In this document: positions 13,324-19,353 of the stretch, piece after piece | Layout: the number at the start of each line of letters is the position of its first letter | Numbering within the stretch: the first letter of the stretch is position 1 | Origin: JANNWF01 sp052390415 | GTDB lineage: Bacteria; Pseudomonadota; Gammaproteobacteria; Xanthomonadales; Xanthomonadaceae | Length of the DNA: 19,353 nt | Reading direction: 5' to 3' | NCBI GenBank assembly: GCA_052390415.1 | Contig: JBQTGY010000088.1 | Span: 1 to 19,353 of the forward strand | Translations under genes and position numbers: made by a program | Notes under the pieces: model-generated | Database searches by the model: none | The model's input: the letters and a program-made list of their open reading frames with translations, nothing else | Told to the model about the DNA's origin: nothing

Positions 13324-13974
13324 ATGCGAATTCTGATTGAAACCTACGACGCCATCACCGACCGTTTGGAGGGTGTCGGCCGCTGGCTGGCGCCGCTGGG
13401 CTTGCGCTTCATTCTGGCCTGGGAGTTCTGGGAAGCCGGCCGCGAGAAATTCACCGGCAGCAATTGGTTCATGGACATCCAGGGCCAGTTTCCGTGGCCG
13501 TTTTCCATCGTGCCATCGAGCATCAGCTGGACCATGGCGACCTGGACCGAATTGATCGCCGCCATCGCTCTCGCGCTCGGGTTGTTCACCCGCTTCTTTG
13601 CCTTCAGTTTGTTTGTACTGACCGTGGTCGCTACCGCCGCCGTGCATTGGCCAGACGACTGGATGATGTTCAGCGAACTGCTCAAGGGTTACGCGATCAC
13701 CGACAAGGGCTTTGGCAATTACAAGTTGCCGGCGCTGTTCGTGGTCATGTTGCTGCCTCTGATTTTTCATGGCGGCGGCAAGCTGAGTCTGGATGCACTG
13801 CTGAAATCCATCCGCGGCCGCGGCGATGTCGATCCCAATGCCGATGCGTTGGCTTGGAGCTTCGCTATGGTGGCCATCGGCGCGCCAATGACAATGTTGC
13901 TGCCGGCGTTCGGTATCGCCTTGGCGGGTGCGGGCGTGATGCTGGCGGTGGCTGCCCGCTTTGTTCGAGGTTGA
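13324..13974 (+). CDS. DoxX-family membrane protein (bufferin cluster)
   Basis: 216 aa from ATG 13324. DoxX-like four-helix core: LGLRFILAWEFWEAGREKFTG (about 26-46), a segment with WTMATWTELIAAIALALGLFTRFFAFSLFVLTVVATAAVHWP (about 72-113), and YKLPALFVVMLLPLIFHGGGKLSLD (about 138-162). A further hydrophobic pair follows at the C-terminus. DoxX proteins are frequent last genes of MNIO/DUF692-DUF2063 clusters, where they may supply redox equivalents or aid export; the biochemical role is not settled. Good ribosome site is not visible, and a 145-bp gap with a REP arm separates it from hvfC, so it may be read through or have its own promoter. Confidence 0.88.
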   Translation: MRILIETYDAITDRLEGVGRWLAPLGLRFILAWEFWEAGREKFTGSNWFMDIQGQFPWPFSIVPSSISWTMATWTELIAAIALALGLFTRFFAFSLFVLTVVATAAVHWPDDWMMFSELLKGYAITDKGFGNYKLPALFVVMLLPLIFHGGGKLSLDALLKSIRGRGDVDPNADALAWSFAMVAIGAPMTMLLPAFGIALAGAGVMLAVAARFVRG

Positions 13975-14069
13975 GAAAGCCAGCGCACTCAGCAATGCAG
14001 GCCAGAATCATCCCTATTGACCCGGCGACCGTTCACCATGAAGCAGTAACCAGGCGCCGCAAGAGCATT

Positions 14070-14210
14070 CAACGCGGAGAACGCAGAAAAGCGCAGAGGC
14101 GCGCGGAGCAAGTGGAATGCGCTTTGCGCACGGCGGAGCTTGGATCGATCCGCGGGGACAAAATCTAATGCGTCTCCGCGTTTCTCTGCATTTCTCTGCG
14201 CCTCCGCGTT
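14070..14210. repeat. Inverted repeat with CGCAGAGG-rich arms
   Basis: The left arm (about 14070-14108, starting AACGCGGAGAACGCAG) is the imperfect inverse complement of the right arm (about 14174-14210, ending CTCCGCGTT). The arms are about 37-39 bp, with a spacer of about 65 bp. No coding potential is apparent. Confidence 0.6.
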
Positions 14211-14263
14211 GAGGCAGTCGAGGTTGTTTTGCTGGCTGGCAGATTTTCGCCGACTCAATAACC

Positions 14264-14361
14264 GTCATTCCCGCGCAGGCGGGAATACAGGGCCTGGCGG
14301 TGCTCCAGACTCCACGAGCCACTGGATCCCCGCCTGCGCGCGCGTGCGCGGGGATGACGAT
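14264..14361. repeat. Dispersed inverted repeat with ATTCCC-N8-GGGAAT end
   Basis: Positions 14267-14286 read attcccgcgcaggcgggaat, an exact ATTCCC-N8-GGGAAT. The far end reads ggatccccgcctgcgcg, then a short extra GCGTGCGCG, and ggggatgacg; together GTCATTCCC and GGGATGAC form inverted ends. The same design occurs at 3392-3480. Confidence 0.72.
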
Positions 14362-14386
14362 TGCACCCCTCCTGTATCCTGCGGCC

Positions 14387-15103
14387 ATGAGAAATCCCTC
14401 CTTGACGCGCAGCATGGCTGCGCGATTTCGCGGTTATCTGCCGGTAGTGGTCGATGTCGAAACCGGTGGTTTCGATTGTGAGCGCCACGCCCTGCTGGAA
14501 ATTGCGGTCGCCCCCATCCTGATGGACACGGATGGCTGGTTGTCGCCAGGCGAGATCTGCTCGACCCACGTCACCCCGTTTGCCGGGTCACAGATCGACC
14601 CCAAGTCGTTGGAGATCACCGGCATCGACATCGACCATCCCTTCCGCGGTGCTTTGGCCGAGCGCGAAGCGCTGGCCCATGTGTTTACGCCGGTGCGTCA
14701 AGCGGCACGTGCTGCCGGTTGTCAGCGCGCCATTCTGGTGGGCCACAACGCGCCGTTTGATCTCGGCTTCTTGAACGCGGCGGTCAAACGCACCGACTTC
14801 AAGCGCAACCCATTCCACCCTTTCAGCACGTTCGACACGGTGACCTTGGGCGGTTTGGCGGTGGGGCAAACGGTACTGGCGCGGGCGGTCGAAGCGATCG
14901 GCTTGAGCTGGGATCCGCGCGAAGCGCATTCGGCGGTGTATGACACCGAGCGCACTGCACAACTGTTTTGCAAGGTGCTCAATCGGTGGCGGCAACTAAG
15001 CCTGCTGGATCAATCTGAATCGGGCCAATTCGAGGCAAACCCGACGGAATCAGGCGCGATCGAATGGGAGCAAACTTGCTCCGCAAGCTCGGAGGAAATC
15101 TGA
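14387..15103 (+). CDS. rnt: Ribonuclease T
   Basis: 238 aa from ATG 14387; earlier in-frame starts lie in repeat DNA. The DEDDh exonuclease residues are at the same numbers as in E. coli RNase T: Asp23 and Glu25 (VVDVETGGF), Asp125 (HNAPFDLGF), His181 and Asp186 (AHSAVYDTERTA). The family-specific FRGYLPVV (14-21), RNPFHPFSTFDT (140-151) and VGQTVLARA (159-167) are also present. It trims 3' ends of tRNA, 5S rRNA and other stable RNAs as a dimer in the cytoplasm. The C-terminal tail of about 25 residues (after LLDQSE) is longer than in E. coli and low in conservation. The next gene starts on the base after the stop codon. Confidence 0.97.
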   Translation: MRNPSLTRSMAARFRGYLPVVVDVETGGFDCERHALLEIAVAPILMDTDGWLSPGEICSTHVTPFAGSQIDPKSLEITGIDIDHPFRGALAEREALAHVFTPVRQAARAAGCQRAILVGHNAPFDLGFLNAAVKRTDFKRNPFHPFSTFDTVTLGGLAVGQTVLARAVEAIGLSWDPREAHSAVYDTERTAQLFCKVLNRWRQLSLLDQSESGQFEANPTESGAIEWEQTCSASSEEI

Positions 15104-15391
15104 ATGCCGATTTTTGACTACCGCTGCATTGATGAAGCCGCCGGCTGCGCGCATTGTGGCCCCGGCTTCGAACACATGGAGCGGCTGAATGCCGATCCCT
15201 TGTTGGCGTGCCCGCACTGCGGCGCCGCCATCCGCAAACAACTGAGTGCGCCCGCGTTGGCCATCGGCGGCTCGCATCTGCAAAAAGAGAAGAAAATCGG
15301 CGACGCCGGCTTCACCCAGTACCGGAAAATTGGCAAAGGTGTGTACGAAAAAACGGCGGGCAAGGGTCCGGGCATCATCAGCGCGGATTGA
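15104..15391 (+). CDS. FmdB-type zinc ribbon protein
   Basis: 95 aa. It opens with MPIFDYRC, the FmdB/CxxC_CXXC family start, and has two CxxC knuckles: Cys15/Cys18 (CAHC) and Cys36/Cys39 (ACPHCGA), spaced to bind one zinc. SAPALAIGG after the second knuckle is also a family mark. The tail is basic and lacks recognisable motifs. Function in most bacteria is unknown; the name comes from a putative regulator of formamidase genes. Its ATG directly abuts the rnt stop codon, so the two are almost certainly co-translated. Confidence 0.88.
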   Translation: MPIFDYRCIDEAAGCAHCGPGFEHMERLNADPLLACPHCGAAIRKQLSAPALAIGGSHLQKEKKIGDAGFTQYRKIGKGVYEKTAGKGPGIISAD

Positions 15392-15450
15392 TCGCAACGT
15401 GGAATCCATTGCGGTGTGACCGACGCGCCGAGACCGTCACGCGCCGATGC

Positions 15451-15960
15451 TCAGATATCGCCAGCGTACAAGGCCACCGCATCGCTGCCGGGTACCAGTT
15501 CCAGCAATTGCTCGAAGTGCAAACCCAGCTTGCCGAGCAAACGCGCGGAAGGTTCGTTGTCAGGCGAGGCAATAGCCAACAGCCGGCGTAACCCAAACTT
15601 CTCTCGGGCCAGCGTGACGCAGGCTTGCGCGGCCTCCAACGCAAACCCTTGGTGTCGATACTGCGGCAGCAAGGCGTAGCCAATATCGACGCCGGGCAAA
15701 GTGTCGCGCTGGATCAAGCCACACATTCCGATGGGCTGCGCACCCCGGCTGAGGGTGATCGCAAACAGACCGTATCCCAGCCGCTGATACATGGCCCGCG
15801 GGCCGTTTTCGATATAGGCCAAGGCGTCTTCGACGCTATGAATGCCACGGTCTCCGATGTAGCGAAGCCAGGCGGGATCGTTGACCAATGCAAGCACGAA
15901 GTCTGCGTCGTCGGCGCTCAACCAACGCAGGGTCAGGCGCGCTGTCCGCATGACAATCAT
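15451..15960 (-). CDS. GNAT-family N-acetyltransferase (RimJ/RimL-like)
   Basis: 169 aa. It begins MRTARLTLRWLSADDADFV, the usual start of the RimJ/RimL branch. The acetyl-CoA loop is in IGYALLPQYRHQGFALEAA (about 93-111), with R-H-Q-G-F-A at the pyrophosphate site. IASPDNEPSARLLGKLGL (about 130-147) is the typical helix-strand end. It should acetylate an amino group on a protein N-terminus or small molecule; the substrate cannot be told. The ATG at 15960 is used; ATG 15951 is equally possible. It lies 77 bp downstream of the acylphosphatase gene on the same strand and convergent with the FmdB-type gene. Confidence 0.88.
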   Translation of the reverse strand: MIVMRTARLTLRWLSADDADFVLALVNDPAWLRYIGDRGIHSVEDALAYIENGPRAMYQRLGYGLFAITLSRGAQPIGMCGLIQRDTLPGVDIGYALLPQYRHQGFALEAAQACVTLAREKFGLRRLLAIASPDNEPSARLLGKLGLHFEQLLELVPGSDAVALYAGDI

Positions 15961-16037
15961 CGGCGAGAACGATCAGGCATGGGAGGCAGTGCCGCTCCCG
16001 CAAGCGCATGGGTTGCGTCACCCGGCATGCGTGGTTC

Positions 16038-16316
16038 TCAGCCGACGCCGAACCCGGCGCGTTGGGCAAGTGCAACGTTTTCGCGCTCGACCTTGGTGAC
16101 TTGCGCATGGGTTGAACCATGCAACAACCAGCGCGCCAAACTTTCGATGGCCGCCGGATCGCCTTGCGCCAACACTTCCACGCTGCCGTCGTCGCGATTG
16201 ACCGCGTAACCATCCACTCCCAATTGTTGTGCTTCACGCCGGCAACCGGCGCGATAGCCAACACCCTGTACGCGCCCACGGACACGAAACAGCACCGCAA
16301 TGCGCTCGGTCGTCAT
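16038..16316 (-). CDS. acyP: Acylphosphatase
   Basis: 92 aa, standard family length. The phosphate-binding loop RGRVQGVGYR (13-22) includes the catalytic Arg22, and the second catalytic residue is Asn40 in GYAVNRDDGSVEV. It hydrolyses acyl phosphates such as carbamoyl phosphate in the cytoplasm. The ATG overlaps the stop of the thioredoxin-like gene as ATGA, so it is translationally coupled. The C-terminus (QRAGFGVG) departs a little from the usual Phe-rich ending of the family but keeps the length. Confidence 0.94.
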   Translation of the reverse strand: MTTERIAVLFRVRGRVQGVGYRAGCRREAQQLGVDGYAVNRDDGSVEVLAQGDPAAIESLARWLLHGSTHAQVTKVERENVALAQRAGFGVG

Positions 16317-16822
16317 GGACTTTGGTGGGCGGTGGCTGCCGTGATTGCCGCGGCCAACTCGACCGCAGTCACCGGACCAAGGAAACGCTTGGCGACGGCG
16401 CCAGTCGGATCGATCAAATAAGTCATCGGCAGCCCGCGCGGAATGTCGAAATCCGCTGGCGGCTTGTAGGTGTCGATGATTGCGACAGGATAGGCAATCG
16501 GCCGTTTGAGCAGAAATTCGCGCATCGCCTCGGGTTCGATTTCCTCATAAGCCAAGCCCACCACGTCCACATCCTTGCGCTCGGCATCAAACGCCGCCAA
16601 CTCGGGGATCTCCTTCAGGCAAGGCGCGCACCAGGTCGCCCAGAAATTGATCACCACCCATTGACCGCGCTTGCTCAGCAACTCGAACACACCGTGATCC
16701 ATGGTTGCCACGGACAAGGTCGGATGGGTGGGTTTGCTGCTCGGTGTGGCGGCAACGGCGGGCAGTATCAACACCGCCAGCAGCATCGCGCAGGCACTGC
16801 GCACCAAGGTGAGGCTTTTCAT
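16313..16822 (-). CDS. TlpA-like thiol:disulfide oxidoreductase, exported
   Basis: 169 aa from ATG 16822, which has a GGAGA ribosome site; an upstream start at 16867 would add 15 residues ahead of the signal peptide. The signal sequence runs about 1-24 (hydrophobic MLLAVLILPAVAA). The thioredoxin fold holds VVINFWATWCAPC with Cys65 and Cys68, EIPELAAF after it, and the cis-proline segment RGLPMTYLID. This is the TlpA/ResA branch, periplasmic reductants often used in cytochrome c maturation or metal-site assembly. It begins 4 bp after the YihY stop and overlaps the acylphosphatase start. The partner protein is unknown. Confidence 0.92.
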   Translation of the reverse strand: MKSLTLVRSACAMLLAVLILPAVAATPSSKPTHPTLSVATMDHGVFELLSKRGQWVVINFWATWCAPCLKEIPELAAFDAERKDVDVVGLAYEEIEPEAMREFLLKRPIAYPVAIIDTYKPPADFDIPRGLPMTYLIDPTGAVAKRFLGPVTAVELAAAITAATAHQSP

Positions 16823-16826
16823 TGAC

Positions 16827-18119
16827 TCATTCTCCGCTGGTTGCCTCGTGATCTGTTCGCGCAGCATGCCGCAACACGGCGCTCAAGGGTCTCTCCAAGG
16901 GGCACTTGAGGGGGTCGCGCAGCGAATCCAATATGGCGTCGACCTGCTGACCCAGCCCGTCCTGGCTACCAAACAGCACCAAGGGCGTCAACGGAATGCG
17001 CAAGCCCGAGGCCTCGATCAACTCGCCCACGGTCAAGCCATCCAGATCCCGCGCCAGCAACCAGTCACCCACTTCGTTGCGTTGCACGATATAGCCTGCA
17101 CGCAGCAGACCCAGCAACTGCATCAGCAAATCATCGCTCAGACTGGGTTCGCTAGCCTGCAAGGCTTCGACGCTGACCGCCGCACCGCGCGCTTGCGCAT
17201 CGTGCAGGCGTCCCACCAAGCGCAATAGTCCCACCATCTCGTAACCGCGTGGCAGCAACAGGTCCTTGCGCTGGTATCGGAAGGCCGACAACGAGGCCGC
17301 AATCGATGCGCCCAGCAAGATCACCACCCATGACAGATACAGCCAGATGAGAAAGATCGGCAGCACCGCGAGCGTGCCATAGATCTGCTCATAGGAAGGT
17401 ACCTGTTGCAAATAGTAAGCAAAGCCGCGCTTGGCAACCTCGAACAAGATGGTTGCAAGCACGCCGCCGGCCAAGGCATGGCGGAAGAACACACGCCGAT
17501 TGGGAATGATCGCGTAGGCCAGGGTGAACGCGGCCAGTTCCACCAGCAACGGGACAACCGACAGCAGGCGCGGCCCCCAAGTCAGCTCCTGATCGTTGCC
17601 AACGATCGTCAACGACAGCAAGTAGGACGACAAGGCCAGACTGGAAACCGCAAGGATCGGCCCCAAGGTCAACACGGTCCAGTACACCAGTACCCGTGAC
17701 AAACCGGGACGCGGGGCGCTCACCCGCCAGATGCGGTTGAAGGTGTCCTCGATGCTTTTCATCATCAGCAATGCAGATACCAGCAAGGCGATGACGCCGA
17801 CGCTGGTCAGCCGCGCCGCACTATCGGCGAACTGCCGCAAATATGCTTCTACCGCCCGCGCCGCGGTTGGCAAAAAATTGGTAAACAGGAACTCGGTCAA
17901 ACGCGTACTCATGGCTTCGAACACGGGAAACGCAGCGAAAATCCCGAAAATCGCCACGCTGAGTGGCACCAAGGCGAAAACCGACGCGTAGGCCAGCACA
18001 CCAGCGGTTTCAAAACAGCGATCTTCGACGTAGCGGTGCCAGACGAACCGCGAGAACGCTCCCAGAGGCTCGCGGATGTGCGCGGGAATCCTGCGTCGCA
18101 AGTGGTGAAGATTTCTCAT
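16827..18119 (-). CDS. YihY/BrkB family inner membrane protein
   Basis: 430 aa. The N-terminal two thirds (about 1-285) form the YihY/BrkB membrane domain: ETAGVLAYASVFALVPL (about 37-53), then helices with LLVSALLMMKSIEDTFNRIW (111-131), a pair with YWTVLTLGPILAVSSLALS, and YEQIYGTLAVLPIFLIWLYLSWVVILLGASI before the end of the domain. The C-terminal part (about 290-430) is soluble and looks like a winged-helix region, as in the longer members of the family. The old name RNase BN for this family is wrong; transport or cell-envelope roles are suspected but unproven. It is the first gene of a tight minus-strand operon with the thioredoxin-like protein and acylphosphatase. Confidence 0.93.
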   Translation of the reverse strand: MRNLHHLRRRIPAHIREPLGAFSRFVWHRYVEDRCFETAGVLAYASVFALVPLSVAIFGIFAAFPVFEAMSTRLTEFLFTNFLPTAARAVEAYLRQFADSAARLTSVGVIALLVSALLMMKSIEDTFNRIWRVSAPRPGLSRVLVYWTVLTLGPILAVSSLALSSYLLSLTIVGNDQELTWGPRLLSVVPLLVELAAFTLAYAIIPNRRVFFRHALAGGVLATILFEVAKRGFAYYLQQVPSYEQIYGTLAVLPIFLIWLYLSWVVILLGASIAASLSAFRYQRKDLLLPRGYEMVGLLRLVGRLHDAQARGAAVSVEALQASEPSLSDDLLMQLLGLLRAGYIVQRNEVGDWLLARDLDGLTVGELIEASGLRIPLTPLVLFGSQDGLGQQVDAILDSLRDPLKCPLERPLSAVLRHAARTDHEATSGE

Positions 18120-18147
18120 CGCGGCAGCCTAAGCTATCGAGCGTCGG

Positions 18148-18159
18148 TTGACATATGTC
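18148..18159. promoter_or_regulatory. TTGACA and GACATATGTC palindrome in a divergent gap
   Basis: The 134-bp gap between the divergent YihY and wrbA genes contains TTGACA (18148-18153) merged with a perfect 10-bp palindrome GACATATGTC (18150-18159). No good -10 box lies 16-18 bp downstream, so this is only a candidate promoter/operator. Confidence 0.3.
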
Positions 18160-18253
18160 GAACCGATTGCGTCATGGGTGACATGAATACACCGTACGCA
18201 CCTCGCCGCGGCGACAATGGTAGTCACTGATCGCAGACACCCACGTTTCGCTT

Positions 18254-18853
18254 ATGGCCGACATCCTGATTCTCTATTTCAGTCGCGGCGGCAATGTCGC
18301 GGCACTTGCACGGCAGATCGCACGCGGCGTGGAAGATGTGCCCGGCATGGCGGCTCGCTTGCGGACGGTGCCGCCGGTGGCTCCACAAACACAGGTCGCG
18401 CTCCCACCGGAGCCACCCGAAGGCTCGCCCTATGTCGACAAGCGTGATCTCGCCGATTGCGCGGGCTTGATTCTGGGTAGCCCGACGCGATTCGGCAACA
18501 TGGCAGCACCGCTGAAACATTTTCTCGACAGCACCGGGGCGGAGTGGGCCTCGGGCACCCTGATCGGCAAACCTGCCGCCGTATTCACCTCGACTTCCAG
18601 TCCGCATGGCGGCCAGGAGTCGACCCTGCTGTCGATGCTGATCCCGCTGCTGCACCACGGCATGCTGATTCTTGGACTGCCCTTCAGTGAACATCGCCTG
18701 ACGACCACCGATGGCGGCGGCACGCCATATGGTGCCAGCCACCTGGCCGGCCCCGACAGCAAACGACCGCTCAGCGAAGACGAGAGACATCTGGCGCGCG
18801 CGTTGGGCAAGCGCGTCGCCAGTCTCGCTGCACAATTGCAGCGCACGCCGTGA
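18254..18853 (+). CDS. wrbA: NAD(P)H:quinone oxidoreductase WrbA-like flavoprotein
   Basis: 199 aa flavodoxin-like protein. FMN-phosphate loop: ILYFSRGGNVAALARQIA (6-23). The WrbA marks GSPTRFGNMAAPLKHFLD (about 75-92), HGGQESTLLSMLIPLLHHGM (about 117-136) and GGGTPYGASHLAG (about 153-165) are all present. The usual STGTxHGGQE reads TSTSSPHGGQE here. The family forms tetramers and reduces quinones with two electrons, guarding against redox stress. Start ATG 18254 has no strong ribosome site, but the protein begins in register with the family. Stop overlaps the next gene as GTGA. Confidence 0.93.
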   Translation: MADILILYFSRGGNVAALARQIARGVEDVPGMAARLRTVPPVAPQTQVALPPEPPEGSPYVDKRDLADCAGLILGSPTRFGNMAAPLKHFLDSTGAEWASGTLIGKPAAVFTSTSSPHGGQESTLLSMLIPLLHHGMLILGLPFSEHRLTTTDGGGTPYGASHLAGPDSKRPLSEDERHLARALGKRVASLAAQLQRTP

Positions 18854-19224
18854 GCGCTCGCCATCTGGCCTTGGCGGCTTTTTGGTGCTTGTTGGCCCTG
18901 CAGCCCGCCTGGCAGCTGCTGCTCAGTCCAGCGAAAGTACTGCCACCGCTGCTGGTCACCGCCTTGCTTACCCTGCCCTTGTTACCGCCAGCGATTGGCC
19001 TGCTGCTACGCCGCCCCAGCGCCTTGTTCTGGGGCGGCGTCATTGCCCTGCTGCATTTCTGTCACGGCATCATGGAGCTGTGGACTGATCGTTCGGTGAT
19101 CGGCTTGGCGCTGGCGCAAGTCGGATTGAGTACCGGCCTGATCGCAGCGATTGGCTGGGATGGGCTGCAGAAACGACGGGCTCAGCGTGCGGCCAGCCAA
19201 GCACCCCGAGCTGAAAGTCGATAG
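18850..19224 (+). CDS. DUF2069 family small membrane protein
   Basis: 124 aa from GTG 18850, overlapping the wrbA stop (GTGA). Four hydrophobic segments (about 5-22, 32-52, 58-72 and 83-102) separated by short loops; FCHGIMELWTDR (about 70-81) is the conserved core of the DUF2069 family. The C-terminal tail (about 105-124) is basic and soluble. Linkage of DUF2069 with wrbA is known in gammaproteobacteria; the function is unknown. The stop TAG (19222-19224) directly abuts the first base of the second MITE-like repeat. Confidence 0.9.
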   Translation: MSARHLALAAFWCLLALQPAWQLLLSPAKVLPPLLVTALLTLPLLPPAIGLLLRRPSALFWGGVIALLHFCHGIMELWTDRSVIGLALAQVGLSTGLIAAIGWDGLQKRRAQRAASQAPRAESR

Positions 19225-19353
19225 CTAGTGGCCTGTAACGGACAAATCGAAAGTCGCTCGCTCGGTCTGGCCGCGCTGGACTTGCTCCTCACTCCGCCAA
19301 TAGCTTTGGCTATTGGCCTCGCTCCGGAGCGGCGGCCATCACGACCCACACTA
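19225..19353. repeat. MITE-like repeat, copy 2 (right end cut by window)
   Basis: Starts CTAGTGGCCTGTAACGG immediately after the DUF2069 stop and runs in the same orientation as copy 1, with few differences (for example at 25/19255 and 52/19282). The core hairpin is at 19296-19304 and 19309-19317. The last bases, from about 19344, diverge from copy 1. Confidence 0.7.

Larger units (their letters stand above)
13975..14386. other. Intergenic region filled with two repeat families
   Basis: 412 bp between the DoxX gene and rnt with no supportable gene. It contains the inverted repeat 14070-14210 and the ATTCCC-N8-GGGAAT element 14264-14361. Only about 25 bp remain between the latter and the rnt start, so the rnt promoter probably lies inside repeat sequence. 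Confidence 0.6.

Noticed and set aside
1..19353. Window as a closed circle, because both ends share a repeat
   Set aside because: The two copies differ at several positions, including the final bases, so they are separate repeat copies and not a terminal overlap.

Overview
The window is GC-rich, densely coded chromosomal DNA. RNase T and endonuclease III keep the residue numbering of the E. coli enzymes at their key positions. Together with an rnf-nth operon, Nudix CoA pyrophosphatase, SseA-type sulfurtransferase, FKBP-type isomerase, PCuAC copper chaperone and wrbA-DUF2069, this points to a gammaproteobacterium. The many REP-like inverted repeats between genes suggest the Xanthomonadales/Lysobacterales side of that class. 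The lineage is an inference from gene content and repeat style; I see no rRNA or tRNA.

Layout. 159-608 (-) is a PCuAC chaperone whose stop codon lies inside a MITE-like repeat. 929-1690 (+) is an ECI1-like enoyl-CoA isomerase. 1862-4497 (-) is a run of four genes, in transcription order: FKBP-type isomerase, DUF1289 protein, Nudix CoA pyrophosphatase, 3-mercaptopyruvate-type sulfurtransferase. 4716-5513 (+) is an enoyl-CoA hydratase with both catalytic glutamates. It is followed closely by rnfC-rnfD-rnfG-rnfE-nth (5555-10075), where most junctions are overlapping start/stop codons. rnfA and rnfB are not in the window.

The most interesting part is 10471-13974. It holds an ECF-type sigma factor, a secreted Cys-rich low-complexity peptide with eight EG(K/S/A)CG motifs (HvfA type), an MNIO/DUF692 maturase (HvfB), a DUF2063 partner (HvfC) and a DoxX-family membrane protein. 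This is the layout of a bufferin/HvfA copper-binding RiPP system, in which Cys residues of EGKCG motifs are oxidatively modified. The peptide here is unusual because only half of its motifs have Lys before Cys.

14387-15391 (+) is rnt followed directly by an FmdB-type zinc ribbon. 15451-18119 (-) is, in transcription order, a YihY/BrkB membrane protein, a TlpA-like thioredoxin and an acylphosphatase, tightly packed, then a GNAT acetyltransferase. 18254-19224 (+) is wrbA and a DUF2069 membrane protein overlapping at GTGA.

Nearly every longer intergenic gap carries a palindromic repeat, from at least six families. Two copies of one MITE-like element bracket the window in direct orientation, each placed exactly at the stop codon of the neighbouring gene.
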